In this document: positions 47,068-60,218 of the stretch, piece after piece | How positions within the stretch are numbered: position 1 is the stretch's first letter | Layout: every line of letters starts with the position of its first letter | Assembly: GCA_026826555.1 (NCBI GenBank) | Contig: JAKSZT010054001.1 | Location: 2,619,532 to 2,683,531 of the forward strand | Source: Tolypeutes matacus | Taxonomy: Eukaryota; Chordata; Mammalia; Cingulata; Chlamyphoridae | Length of the DNA: 64,000 nt | Direction of reading: 5' to 3' | Program-made: the position numbers and the translations under genes | Notes under the pieces: generated by a model | Told to the model about the DNA's origin: nothing | Databases searched by the model: none | The model's input: the letters and a program-made list of their open reading frames with translations, nothing else

Positions 47068-48085
47068 CTATGGATCATGAGATAGAGACAATATGTAACA
47101 GGTGGCCCTAATACAGACCTCAGCATCAGGGCAATGCTAAGTGAGGTGTCGCAACAGTGGTTATAATGCAGGGAAACAAGTGATATAGAGAGACTACTTT
47201 ATCTAAGACTAATTGGTCTCAACAACATTCACTTGAGTCCACTTAGAGCAAGGAGTTCATCTTAAAAAGGGATTTGGGAAAACAAAAATTAGTTGATTTT
47301 ATATTTAGCAAAATTTCACTTATAATTGTAACTATGCTAATTTTTAGAACAACATAGCAGGACTATTCAAGAGCTTCATCAGTTTTCCAAAAAAATTTTC
47401 TTAATCCTTTGGTATTCCAATTGCTGTCTTTTGAAGCATCATCATACCATTACCTTTGCCAATCTTTTGTTTAAACTGTTAAATCCTCATTTATCAGTGG
47501 CTTTGCATGTGATTCAATAATTCCAGGATCATTTCTACAACTTCATGAAATCCTGTATCTTTTTCAAATTTTTCTATTTTTTGTCGTCAATTTACACTGT
47601 ACTTTTAAAATTCCAGAACAGCCAACTGAAAACTGCAGGCACATATACCACATCTGTTAATCACTAAGTGAAAAGCAAAAAATTTTACGTGATAGGCAAA
47701 GGTAGAAGCTAGTGAAGACTAATTTTATTTATGTCTAGTTCACTAGGGAATGTTCTTATGTTCTTACTTTAATTCCCTTTAGAACACGGGAAAATTTAGA
47801 TTATAAATAAAAAATAAACACTCCCTTTAGAAATCCAGGAAAACAGTCAACATTTAAAAAAAAAAAAAATCTGTGAGAATCTAGCAAGCTCTACCTGGCT
47901 GGCCACCAGAAAGATCAGGCAGGGTCATCTGCCCTGGGGGAGAAAGACTGGTAAAGGCATAGTAACATCCTGTGTACTGGACTTGCCAGTGAGGTGGGAG
48001 ACACTCTGATAGAAAGTCAGCTGTCAGGCAGTTCTGAATAACAGTTTCAAAAAATGCACTTGCAGTTTTCTAACTCTATCATTTA
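47068..48085. other. Unassigned stretch
   Basis: No gene or repeat recognised. A run of A lies at 47854-47868. Confidence 0.5.
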
Positions 48086-48089
48086 TATG

Positions 48090-48320
48090 TTATCATATAT
48101 TGAGCACTTACTATAAGTTGTATGTTAAACAGTTTTATATACATTTTTTTCATTTAATCCTAACAAAAGCTCAATGAGATAGGTAATACACTACTGTCAT
48201 TTACAGAGGAGACAAATGAAGCTAAAAGAAACTAGTTCATCTAAGCCCTTAGTACTAGCAAATAGCTGAACTGGAATTTGAATCCAGGGATTCTGACCCT
48301 AAAATTGACCCTCTAAATTA
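48090..48320 (-). repeat. MIR SINE, antisense
   Basis: 'attgagcacttactataagt', 'ttcatttaatcctaacaaaa', 'tgaactggaatttgaatcca' and 'gggattctgaccctaaaatt' give nearly the full antisense MIR. Confidence 0.85.
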
Positions 48321-48869
48321 CTATGTTGCATACCTTTGTATTTTATATTATAAAGATATTTTATATTTTATTTTTTCCTATTTTAACAACTAAAGAAATG
48401 TATACTTATAACTATGCTTTAATGACATATTAGATATCTTTCTATCCCCACTATCCAGCAGTATCTATATACACAATGGGTATCCAGGAAATAATGCTTG
48501 AATTAAATTATTGATCATATCCAAATTAAATTAATGTTACATCCTAGAGCAGATGCACAACAACCAATTAGATCATTCCTTTTGGGATTAAGTTTGTCTC
48601 TATGATTTCCAGGAACAGACTGAGGAGAATGTACCACTCCCTAGTTATAAAGAATCATTCTGAAGAATATGAAAAGAGGTTATTTTAATATGAGAATAGA
48701 TCAGAAGATGTAAATATTTTCAGAGAATGAAGTACTTCTTTTCCAAATTAACAGAGATGTTTAGTGATGATTCGTGTGATCTCTAGATACTCCAGAAGTT
48801 TCCATTATAAAGAAAAGGGAGTGAAATGCTAGATCCCATCCCTACAATTACAATGCAATTAATTCACTT
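48321..48869. other. Unassigned stretch
   Basis: AT-rich, no gene or repeat recognised. Confidence 0.5.
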
Positions 48870-49200
48870 AAATTATTATTGAGCATCTACTATGTGTCAG
48901 GCACAGTTCTAGGTACTGGGTATAGATCCATGAGCTGTGTGTCCTCATGAAGCTTACCAAATAAGAAAGAAAACAAAATAACTAAATACATTCAGTTATG
49001 AAGAATAATAGTTGGTGTGATGATTCATTAGAACTGGATGAGGTATGAAAGGGGTGGCTGCTTTGGCTACAGAGGTTAGAGAAGCACACTCTATGAGGTG
49101 AGACCTGAAAGATGAGAAGTAGTCAGTCAAGCAAAGGGTCTGGAGAAGAGCAGTCCAGGCAGAAGGCAGTACAAGCACCAAGCCCAGAACCTTTCTACTT
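48870..49200 (-). repeat. L2 LINE 3' region, antisense
   Basis: 'ttattgagcatctactatgt', 'gtgtcctcatgaagcttacc', 'gtgagacctgaaagatgaga' and 'agagcagtccaggcagaagg' follow the antisense L2 3' end. A minus-strand open frame of 111 codons across it is fortuitous. Confidence 0.8.
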
Positions 49201-49344
49201 AATTTAAGGGAACAGGCAGACAAAAGTTCTCCAACATCTTTTTGTTTTGTTTTTGTTTTCCCCGTGGGGAAAAGAAGCTCTCCAGCTATAGTTGCTTTTT
49301 CTATCTCACCTTTAAAATACTTCAAAAGCATTTTTAAAAGCTAA

Positions 49345-50690
49345 CATCTCTGGAATCCCACGTGATACCATACATAAAAATTAATTCCAAATGGATCAAA
49401 GACCTAAACGTAAGAGCTAAAACTATAAAACTCTTAGAAGAAAACATATGTGTTAATCTTCATGACTTTGGCTTAGGTAGTTTTTTTTGTTTTTTTGTTT
49501 TGTTTGGGGTTTGTTTGTTTTGTTTTTTAGATATGGCACCAAAAGCACAAGGAACAAAAGAAAATACAAATAAATAGGACTTCATTTGCAAATCATATAT
49601 TTGATAAGGGTCTTAGTATCCAAAATATAAAAGAACTCAATACTCAAAAATAAAAAGGCAAATAATCTCATTTTAAAATGGGCAAAAGATTTTAACAGAC
49701 ATTTCTCCAAAGAAACTATGGCCAATATGCACATGAAAAGATATTCAAAACATTCTTAGTCATTCAGGAAAATGCAAATCAAAACTACAAGATACCACTT
49801 CACACCCACAAGGATGGCTATAATAAAAAAGACAACCAATAACAAGTGAGGGAGAAGATATGGAGAAATTGGAACCTCATTGGAAAACCATTTGGCATTT
49901 CCCCCCAAAATTAACAATAGGGTCACCATATGACCCAGAAATTCCATTCCTAGTTATATACCCAAGAGACTTGAAAAGATATGTACACACAAAAACTTGT
50001 AGACAAATGTTCACAGCTAAAAAGAAAAAACAATTCAAATGCCCTATCAGGGTTAAGTTCATGTGTCAACTTGGATAGGTTATGGTAACCAATTGTTTGG
50101 TCAAGCAAGCACTGGCCTGATTGTTACTGTGAGGATCTTTAAATCATTAGTCAGTTGATTGTATCTATGGCAGATTATAGCTATAATCAACAAATCAAAT
50201 CAGTTGGAGGTTTTAAAGGGAGAATTGATGATTTCAGCAGTCAGAAAGAAGGATTTCCATTTCTACTTCAGCCAGCCAGCTTCTCCTGGGGAATTCATCA
50301 AAACCTTATCAGAGTTCCCAACTTGTGGCCTGCCCACAGAATTTAGACTTGCCAATCTCCATGGCCACATGAGTCAATTCCTATAATAAATCTCCTAAAA
50401 TTTACAAACAATTGCAGAGAGAGAGAGAGAGAGAGATCCTGTTGGTTTTGTTTCTCTGGAGAACCCTAATACTATGTGCCCATCAATGGAAGAATGGATA
50501 AACAAAATATGGCATCTCTGTACAATGAAATATTACTCAGTCATAAAAGAATGAAGTGCTGATACACGCTACAATGTGGATGTACGTTGGAATCATTATG
50601 TTAAGTGAATGAAGTCAGAATCTATTTATATCAAGTGTCCAGAATAGGTAAATCCATAAAAACAAAAAGGTTTCCTATTATTTTCTTTAT
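49345..50690 (+). repeat. L1 ORF2 3' fragment, split
   Basis: Sense L1 text: 'aaatggatcaaagacctaaa', 'gatatggcaccaaaagcaca', 'aaaagatttaacagacattt'-like sequence, 'ggagaagatatggagaaatt', 'gggtcaccatatgacccaga' and, after an insertion at 50045-50473, 'cccatcaatggaagaatgga' and 'gaagtgctgatacacgctac'. Short in-frame pieces such as 'ATGPEIPFL'-like text survive, but stops are frequent. Confidence 0.85.
50045..50473 (+). mobile_element. DNA-transposon-like element inside L1
   Basis: About 430 bp that interrupts one L1 sentence: 'aattcaaatgccc' before it and 'tgcccatcaatgg' after it belong together. The ends TATCAGGGTT and AACCCTAATA are inverted repeats. The flanks 'aaatgccc' (50037-50044) and 'atgtgccc' (50474-50481) match at 6 of 8 positions. 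A (GA)n tract lies at 50415-50436. The text 'tttctctggagaaccctaat' recalls a widespread mammalian repeat, but I cannot name it securely. Confidence 0.65.
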
Positions 50691-51739
50691 TTTTGACAAT
50701 AATGTAGTTAAGAAATGACAGAATAATGATTTGACTAACAAAATAAGTTAACTAAAATTACAGAAAGCAAATAGAAAGATAATCAACTTTGCTTTATAAA
50801 TTCATAGGTGGAAAAATGTTTCTTTTAAGTCAAAATATGATTAATACACATATCTATATCATATTACTAGTCTCTTTTATAATGCATAATATCTAAAAAT
50901 AATTTTAAAATATTCAACACCAGCCATTTGATTTATAGTGCAATTTCTATGCACAAACTCTAATATTCAAGCAATTTACCATTACCATTCCTTTAAGATA
51001 TATCAGGAAATTAAACAAAGTGGCACATTTACTCTGCCTCTGACCTCTACACTCACATGTAAACCAGTATTATTTCAAACCAGTAAAAATAGAAAAATAA
51101 GATAAATGAAGGGAAACAGTGAAATATTAACTACCTCACCTTTTGCTTTTTTATGGAAGATTTATTGCTTCATAATTATTCTTAAACTGCAAAATAATAT
51201 AAAAGACTGAAAATCTCAGACAATTTTAATAACTTGTATGCAAACATTTTTTTAAAGAAGACAACAATAAAAAGAATAAAGCAGATGGAAATCTCAGCAG
51301 TTGTACTCTATCATATCAATGAATAATACACTAATCCAATTTAACCAAGTGGCTGGTTTGGGAGTAATAGCTCAATGCTCTCAACATAGAGTAGCAAGCA
51401 AGAGTAAACCTAAAATATGCCCCAAAATATTTACATAATCAACCAGAAATTTACCTTCCAAAACATGCTCTCTTCATTAAACCTGGGGGGGGGTGGCGGG
51501 GCGAGGGTAATAAGTTCCAATTCAAGTGGTGAGAATTTGGTTGTAATAAGTAGTCAGCCTTCCATCTTGATTTCTTTATTTTTTTCCACCACTAGGACTG
51601 TTAATTGCAATACCCAATGGCAGTCTAGAAAATAGACATCAAAATTTTCTAATTTGACACTAGTATTTAATATACCTTGGTCTAGTCTCAGCATCTCCAA
51701 TATGTCAGCCATACACTCAGACCTCTGAGTCAAGCCTGG
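50691..51739. other. Unassigned stretch
   Basis: About 1 kb, AT-rich, with a poly(G) run at 51485-51493. No gene recognised. Confidence 0.5.
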
Positions 51740-52035
51740 GTTATTTGGTCTGTTGAAATGCTCTATCATCCTTCTTCCATCTGAAGAACAACAATAGATC
51801 CTTCAAAGTCTCTGATATCCTTCAAAGATAGCATATGTTTGGTGAAACCTCCCAAACAGTTCTGTTTTCACAATATTTGGGTCATATCTCCATTGTATTT
51901 GAATTAGTCTTTACCCATGGTTGGACTATTTATTATTGATACAATAATAATACCATATTCATCTTTATATTTCTAACATAATCAAACAAACATTTTTGTT
52001 AAATAAATAAACAAATCAATCAATGGTAAATTGGT
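51740..52035 (+). repeat. Possible L2 3' fragment
   Basis: 'gtgaaacctcccaaacagtt' followed by AT-rich text and a terminal 'aataaataaacaaatcaatc' recalls a strongly degraded L2 3' end. Confidence 0.35.
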
Positions 52036-52820
52036 GTATGTTCAGAGTAGATGGCCAGCATAATCAATTTACCTGCAAACAATGAAAATTAAGAGTAGTT
52101 TAAAAACATGAGGATTAAAGATAGAAACTTAGCAAGGGCACAGGGCACAAGACTCTTCAACTTTATTATGAGCTGTCATGTAAGAAGATTTATTATACAT
52201 GATTTGAATTTTGCAAAGTATAGCTACAATATTAACTACCAGTCTCCTCGCAGTTAGAAAGACAATCTCAGAAATCTCTTTAAGATTAGGAAGATTATTT
52301 CACAAATAAGGATCCAGTTACTTTCAAGAAACTAGGCATGAGATCACACCAAAGATTGTACTGATGGATTAAGATATATTTTATGAAGTTTTATGATTAT
52401 TAGAGAGCAAAAGTACTTTATTATAGAAAGCAAAGTATGACAATCTGCAATTTACAGCCTAACTATCGTTCTATCTCAAGAATCACCTTTTCCATGTGGG
52501 GTCTGAATCCTCCTCAAACATCCTGTTATTTGGCCAAATTTAAGTGCCATAAGACACATATTAGGAGCTTTGCACCAGGTAGATGGGGTAAAGAAAGTGC
52601 AGAGTAAAAAAAAGCATATATGAAAAAGGTGACCTTTGAGATTGTGAAAAAGGGATACCATTTTTTTTTTCAGGATTTAAATACTGATGATACTGCCTTT
52701 ATTTAGAGAGAAATGAGAAGTAGATGCAGAAAATGGGGGTAATGATATATTTTAATCAAAGATATAAAGACATCATTTCATTCAGGAATAGAATTTTCCC
52801 CCAAAACCTAACAGTCATGC
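52036..52820. other. Unassigned stretch
   Basis: No gene or repeat recognised. Confidence 0.5.
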
Positions 52821-52824
52821 CAAG

Positions 52825-53070
52825 CACAGCAAAGTGTAGTGGGGAAGAACTGAAGTCTCTGTAGCCAAACAGCATGAGGTAACATATGTGCTTCACCTCT
52901 CAGCAGCTCTGTGACTAAAGGCAAGCTACTTAATATCTCTATTTCTCAGTTTCCTCATCTGCAAACAGAAACAATACAAATGCCTACTCTGTCATTGTGG
53001 GGATTACTGCAAAGCCATTAGAACAGGGTCTAGCACACAGTTAAGTTCAATATAAGTATTTTCTATTCAT
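52825..53070 (+). repeat. MIR SINE
   Basis: 'cagctctgtgactaaaggca', 'agctacttaatatctctatt', 'tcagtttcctcatctgcaaa' and 'acagggtctagcacacagtt' give a nearly complete sense MIR. Confidence 0.88.
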
Positions 53071-54061
53071 TCCATAACAACAAAAAATAATACTAAAAAC
53101 AGATTTATGGCAAATTAATTATATGCCAAATACATACTGCTTTTTGAAGTATAGAGGAAGGTAAGCAACTGCTCCACTAAGAAAGGGACAGGCAAAATGG
53201 AAAAGTTTGAGGCTAACAGGTTTAAAAGAAAGGAAGAACTTCTTAAATATAAAGGTTAACTGTTGGAATACATTATCCAGGAAGACCGTCTTTCACAAAG
53301 CTGTTTAAACAGAGTAGATTCCCATCTGTTCAGAAACAATCCTGTCAGAAAGCAAAAGAATTTTACAGAAATTTTGTGGTCATTTCAGGTATTCAACCAC
53401 AGAAAAGAATGAGAAGGAAATGGTTAGGAAATTCAAATACATTTTTTTTTCTTTTTACCCCCCAAATTTTTGTCTCTCTCCTAAAAATATGGCTTTGTAG
53501 TTCCATTGTAAAGCCTCTCTTCAAGATTTTTCTCTCTATTGAGTCACTAGGTACTCCCCTGCTCCAGAGCCAGGCTATCTCAGAGCTTCATAAGCCACAG
53601 TCTGACATCTGTCAACGTCTCTAGGAAACCCAGAAAGGGACCACAAATGGAGTAGTAGATGATCACTACCAATTCATTCCCTCCCATATGCACAAGCCAC
53701 TCCCTAATCAAGAGGCAGAGATCATTCCTCATGCTTTGGATTTTTTACTGGGCCTGTGACTGATTTGACAACACAATATGGAAGAAGTGTTGTTTGGTGA
53801 CTTCTGAGCCTAGACATTAAGAACACCGGACAGTTTCTGTTCTGGTACTCATGGAGTCTGAAGCCATCATGTAAGAAGTACAGGTTACCTTGCTGAAGAA
53901 AAAGTGGGGAGGCCACTGGAGAAAAGAGGCCCTGAGACTACAAGAGAAGCCCAGCTGCCTCCACATCCAAGTCAAGTCTCCAGATGGCTCCAGCCATCAT
54001 CTGACTACAGTTGCAACAGAACTGTCCAAGTGGGCCCAAATGGCCACAAAAGGAAGGGAAA
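53071..54061. other. Unassigned stretch
   Basis: No gene or repeat recognised. Small open frames (60-80 codons) show no family resemblance. Confidence 0.5.
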
Positions 54062-57015
54062 AAAAAGTAAAATTTTAAAATAATTTTAGACTTTCAGAAA
54101 GTTGTAAAAATAATGCAGAGAGTTCACATATTCTCTTCACCCAGTTTCCCTTAATGTTAGAAACACCCAAAACCACAGGACAGTGATCAAAACCAGAAAG
54201 TTAATATTGGTACAATACTAATTAAATACTAATTAAACTATATACTTTATTATGATTTTAACAGTTTTTCCTCTATAGTCCTTTTTCTGTTCCAGGATTC
54301 AATTCAGGATCCCACATTGCATTTAGTTACTGTATCTCTTCAGTCTCTCTCAAACTGTGACATGTGACAGTTCCTAAATAGTTTTGTTTTTGGCTTTCAT
54401 AAACTTGATACTTTTGATAATTACTGGTCATTTATTTTATAGAATGTATTTCAGTTGGGTATGTTGATGTTTTCTCATGATTAGATTGGGGTTATATATT
54501 ATTGGCAAGAACATCATAGAACTGATGTTGTATCCTTCTCAGTGCATCATATCAGGAATACATAATCTTGATATGTCTTATTTCTGATTACATTAACTTT
54601 GATCATATGATTAAGGTGGAGTCGGCAGTTTCTCCACTGTAAAGTTACTAGTTTCCCTTTGTAACTGATAAATATCTTGGGGGTGGGGGAGGATACTTTG
54701 AGACTGCCAATATTTTGTTTCTCCTCAAACTTTTGATTTTAGCATTCATTGATGGATCTTGCCTGCAAAAATTATTACTGTGGTGTTTGCCTAATTAGTG
54801 ATTTTTTATTTCCCTCATTCCTTCTACATTTGTTAATTTGAATTTTTTGTAAGTAAAAGTTGTTGCTTCTCTCCTATTCAATTATTTATTTAGATTAACA
54901 TGAACTCATCAGTATGGATATTTATATTATTCTATGGGTTTTGATCCAATACTATCATTATTTATTTTGTTACTCAGACTGTTCTAGCTTTGACAACTGG
55001 GAACTCCTTCAGGTTGGCTCCTGTGTTCTTCTGACTAGCTCCACTCATTTTTCTAGCATTTCTTTATCTTCTGGCACTATAAATGTTCATCCTGTATTTT
55101 CTCTGCCCGAGCCCTGAAATCAACCACTTCTCCAAGGAACTCTGGTTCCTTTTACTAGACAAGGGTGTTTAAAAAACAAGATTTGTCACTAGGTGTGCCC
55201 GCTGCTACTGAGGTGTAATTGTTCCTAGGCATTGTCAGTGGACAGAGCTAAGAAGCTAAGGAGAAAAAAAAATATATACACACACACACTAATCCATACA
55301 TAAACACTCAACTGTATTTCTAAAATCTATCTATGTATATGAGTATAGATACAGATATAAAGATAAAGATATGAAATTATAAGTTAATACTGACACCTGT
55401 GATTCCAATTCATTACAAGCTTTATTATAATTTTCCACTTTCCTTATTTATAACTTCTTTCTCTAACAGTGAGAAGTGTGGCTCTCATTAACTACAGTTC
55501 ATTTACTTATTTGTTCAATCCTATTAGACACATAAGGTAATTACAGAATTGCTAATTTATACCCCTAGAGAATCTTATTTACTAACCAGGATACAATATT
55601 TGTATACTCTAGACAAAATACTGTTTTCCAAAGTTACTTAGGGTAGTTCTATTCTTTCCCATCCTCTCAGTATGGTTATATTATTTATTTATAATACAAT
55701 TAGATTAATTTGTTACCATTAGTATTCCATTTTGGGTCCCCCTTCCATAATACTGGAAATAATGGTTGATTTCAATTATTGATTTTGTTTGATATGTGAA
55801 ACATTACTATGATTAAAAGATATAACAAAAAGGTACAACTTCCTCATCCTTACTACTCTGTCCCCATTCTCCTTTCTTTCCAGACCGTTCCCACCCAGAC
55901 CATATAGGTAATCAATTTCTTCAGATTCTTATTTAACACTCCTGTAAATTTTTTTGCATAAATTAGTAGAGCACAAATGTATGTTCTTTTTTTAAAGATT
56001 TTATTTATTTATTCATTTATCCTCCCCTTGCTGCTTGTGCTCTCTGGGTCAGCTAACCACGCCGTGCGGGCGGGCTTGCCTTCACCAGGAGGCCCCGGGA
56101 ACCGAACCCAGGGCCTCCCATATGGTAAACGGGAGCCCTACTGATTGAGCCACAGCCGCTTCCCAAAATGTATGTTCTTATACACCCTTCTTTCTCACAT
56201 GAAACATAGAACACAATAGATACTCTTTTGTACTGTTATTTTCTCTTAACAGTATATATTGGAAGTCATTCCAAATAAATTCATAGCTGTCTTCCTCATT
56301 TTTCTTTTTACAATTGCATAATACTCTATTGGGTGAATATGCCATAAGCTATTCAAACACTTTCCTATGTATGGGCATTTATTTCCAATGTTTTTCAATT
56401 ACAGATCCTGCTGCAATTAATAATCTTGTATATATGCATTTTAGTGCTCAGGGTAGATTCTTAAAGTGGTATTGCTGGGTCAAAAGGCAAAGATTTAGTT
56501 TTATTAGGAATTGTCAACTTTCCCTCCAGAGGATTAATTGCTCTTAATAGTTTTTTTCTGATTATGAGAGTTGTTGTTTCCCTACAGCCTCACCAACAGA
56601 AAATGTTATTCTACTTTTAAAATTTTTGCCATTTCAATCCGTGAGAAATGGTATCTCAGCATCTTAATTTATATTTCTCTAGATATGAGTGAGTTTGAAC
56701 ATTTTTTCTTATAACCGAGGGCTATTTTATCTCTATTTTGTGAATTTTCACAACCTTCTCCTATTTTTATAGGGTTTTTGGTCCTCTGTCCCTCAATTTT
56801 TCTTATGTACTAGTGATATTGGCCCTCTGGCTATGGTAAATACCGCAAATATTTTCTCCCACTTTATTAGTTGTCTTTTGACTTTGATTTTGGTGTTAGA
56901 GACCATGCAATTTTTTAAAAACTTCATACAGTCAAATATCAATTTTTTCTTTTATTGCTTCTGGATTTTGAGTCAGAGTTAGAAAGCATTTCCCTATACC
57001 AAGGTTAAAGAAGAA
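54062..57015 (-). mobile_element. Antisense ancient L1 3' region (~2.9 kb)
   Basis: The plus strand follows the antisense order of an old L1M element. The 3' UTR is at about 54062-55260 ('tctgttccaggattcaattc', 'tttctcatgattagattggg', 'gtttctccactgtaaagtta', 'ggttccttttactagacaag'). More non-coding text runs to about 56220. Antisense ORF2 C-terminus follows ('ttgctgggtcaaaaggcaaa', 'cctacagcctcaccaacaga', 'tctcccactttattagttgt') to about 57015. It is interrupted by a DAS-III SINE at 55989-56165. All frames are closed. The subfamily is not assigned. Confidence 0.82.
55989..56165 (-). mobile_element. DAS-III-type SINE, antisense
   Basis: 'tttaaagattttatttattt', 'ttgctgcttgtgctctctgg', 'caccaggaggccccgggaac' and 'ctgattgagccacagccgct'. 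Perfect repeats 'aaatgtatgttctt' are at 55975-55988 and 56166-56179. It sits within the antisense L1. Confidence 0.94.
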
Positions 57016-58529
57016 TGGAACAGTTGTGTTTTTCAGGAGTGCTTAAATTGTTTTTCTAATACAAGTTTTGCACATCTTTCACTTAAATTTATTCTTGAGT
57101 TACTCTTCTTTGATGATATTGGAATGATTATTGTTTTAAGTCACTAAATTTTAGGGTGGTTTGTCACATAGCAACAGATAATTGGGACAGATGAACTATT
57201 ACAAATCTACAGTCACTCCTGGAAAATCAAGTCAGAAATATGATGGCATTAATTCTGAGGATAAAAGAGATAAATGGTGGATAAGAATTGGTTTAAAGGC
57301 CTCAGAAGAAAGATAATGCTGAAGAGCATAACATTACTGCTTATATTCAATGATATTTTCAAAATAAAATTGAAAAAGCACATTACTTTTAAAATTTAAA
57401 AAGGGGGATTGCTTTAGAAAATGAAATTAACTGCCAGTTAGTTTTCTCAAGCCTTTTGGGTAAAGGAAAGGGGTAAATATCAGAGAAAGGAAAACCCAAA
57501 TGATAGTTTATTTGATATTACAATAATAAAATTATAAATCAGGCACTAGAAAAATATTTCCATAGCTATTCTAAAATTGCCAGATTTCAGCACTTCCAGA
57601 AAACACATTCAACTTTAAATATCTGCAAGTTACCACAAAAGGTCACCACCTTAACTGCACAAACACATTATCATGCAGTCTAAGTAGTAAAAAGTCACAC
57701 ACATTTAGTTCAAATCCTTTTGCCATCTGTTGCACGTGCTTTATGAATTTTAATTATTTTGGGGTCTTGCAGAAGCTCTACTTTTTTAAAAAAAAACATA
57801 CCTTCTGTTATCACAGGCAATCTCACAATCCCAGTCTCAGAATCCTATCATAGTAAATCCTTCACAGTAATGTCTCAGATAAACATCTCTAATAAACCAG
57901 GGAGAAGACAGGTTAAAGTTTGATTCATTCTGGACTCCATATTTTAGGTACATGGGGAAATCCATAATTAATCCAAACTTCTACATATAGTTAACAACTG
58001 TTAATGATATTTCCAGGAGACACGTCTCCAAATCCTCTACTGATCCTGGAAAATATTTATATTTGTTTGGGGTTAGTGTTAATAAGTAATTCATTAAAAA
58101 TTAGGACAACAGGATAAAGTTTTGTAAGTCGTTAAGTTTGCAACCTCATCTACCAGGTGCCAAATCCTAAAAGGCATCTAACAAATGTCTCAAAGTTTAT
58201 GTAATTAAGTTTGCATACTCCAATTCAGAGGAGAATTTTTTGAAGCTCACACCCACTATCTGCTTGCCCTGATTTTAAGGCACAAGTTGAACAAATTTTT
58301 TAAGTTTTTTTTTTTCCCCAACAGATATCAATTAGAAAAATTAAACTAGAAATATACCTAGAGGGAGGCAGCCATCAGCAGTGGGACAGATGATGGCCTA
58401 ACAAGCCATGAAGACATCAGAAAAAAACTATTAAAAGGAGGCAAAAGAGACTCAAAGTATAGGTCTGGAGACACTTAGTGTTGGGGTAATACCCAGCCAC
58501 AGAGGCTTCAGCTACTCAAGATTCAACCA
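57016..58529. other. Mostly unassigned; one old repeat tail
   Basis: No gene recognised. At 57120-57195 'attgttttaagtcactaaat' and 'gtttgtcacatagcaacaga' look like the tail of an old interspersed repeat related to the text near 34930. Confidence 0.45.
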
Positions 58530-58760
58530 TCTGGCCTAGTAGTTAAGAGCACAGCCACTGGTATCATATACAGATTGTTGAGTCCAACAATCTGGTAACC
58601 GCCACTTACTAGAGGTTGACCACAGGCAAGTGAGGTCATGCCCTACAGGGCTGTTATGAAGATTAAATGAGATAATGCATATGAAGTGCTGAGCACATGG
58701 GAAGTACTCAATTAACAGTAGCAGTTATAATAATTGCTGTTGTTACATTTATTTGCAGTG
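58530..58760 (+). repeat. MIR SINE
   Basis: 'ctagtagttaagagcacagc', 'ccgccacttactagaggttg', 'gctgttatgaagattaaatg' and 'gtgctgagcacatgggaagt' match the sense MIR from its tRNA-like head to its 3' part. Confidence 0.88.
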
Positions 58761-60185
58761 TGAGATGCTGATAATCAGTACACTGCAGCACAGTACATTC
58801 ACTAAGCTTCCTAATGATAACCTCGAAAGATGAAGAAAAAGTTAGTTTAAAATGTCAGCAAATTCCACTGAAATGTACATTTAAGAATGAATAAGATGGG
58901 AAATTTTGTTATATATATATATATATATATACATACACAATTTTTAAAAGTGCTTTTGTTGAAGAAAGCAAGAAAGAAAATAATGTATTTAGAAAGATTT
59001 CCATTCAAAATGGTCAAAATTTAGTTAGCTAAAGAGTAAAAGACGAGTGATCTGGAAAATATTTTGATGTGAATTTTCATTTATCCATACCAACCCTGAA
59101 ATTCCAGATCAAATTTTACAGTGTTTGAATTTACATTTAATTATGCTCAGGGCCTTCGTAAATCCATATTTCCCTCTCTAAAGGAATAGGCTCAAAATTC
59201 CAGACAATTCATATCAACAAAAAAGACACCTTATTTTTTGTCTCATTAGATTTGCTACTTTTTCTAACACTGCAACAACTTAAAAGCTGTCTTTGAATTG
59301 ATCATATCATCTCTCTTGCTGGTATTTCATTCATTACTAATTCATTCATTGATTCATTCAATCCCAAACATTTATAGTACTTATAGATTGATGATAATCT
59401 AATCATACTTTTTAAAACATAACTTCCTATATTCCATTTTAGTTCCTTTTTGAAATTTTTAATTATATTAATTTCTTATTTAAGGACTATGAATATGTAC
59501 AAGTTAAGTATCTTTATAAATTAATTCCAGGAGCCCTTTTGATGGAGGCTTCTATAGTTATCTTTTTAGTTACTATTAGAACAAGTCAATCCAATTGGGC
59601 CCACCCAATTTCAGATCCTTACTTCTTTTCACTGATGAGTTATTCAATTGACTTGCTTTATCAATATCAACCAATATAATTAATTATTGTAATATAGACA
59701 GTATACTTGCATTGGATGAACAGTGTTAGGCAGCTCCTAACACCTGCTCTTGACACACAGGAAGATCTTAATAAAGCTTTTACTGTTTCTTGAATTAATA
59801 TTTGATAAATACATGGAAAATATTACTAAAGGTAAAATTCACTGAAAGTTTAATTGCAAATATGGAATTATGGAACTTTTGAGGTTTTCCTTTTGTAATA
59901 TAAAAAATGTTTTAAAATATTGTCTGAAGATATAAGATATGGTCCCTGCAATTAATGACTTTACAGTTAGTTCATGAGCAAATATATATAATCATGTGAA
60001 ACTGAAAATAAATAATTCAGGACAAAAATACAGAAAGTGTTACAACATTGTAAATTATTAATTGCTAAATAAATAGCTCAGATAATTGCTGCAGAAATTC
60101 TGAAAGGGGGGGGGAACCCTGTGGGGCTGGAATGGTCTTGCTTCATAAAAGAGAAATGGCATGAATTGGATCTTGAAGGGGCATG
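58761..60185. other. Unassigned stretch with an (AT)n tract
   Basis: About 1.4 kb without a gene. A perfect (AT)n tract lies at 58910-58932. At 59325-59390 'ttcattcattactaattcat' looks like a degraded antisense L2 or MIR end. Confidence 0.45.
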
Positions 60186-60218
60186 AGGAGGAGGGGAGGG
60201 GAGGAGAGGGGAGGGGAG
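60186..60218. repeat. (GGGGA)n purine tract
   Basis: 'gaggaggggaggggaggaga' and further GGGGA units make a 33-bp strand of G and A only, a candidate for triplex or G-quadruplex formation. Confidence 0.85.
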
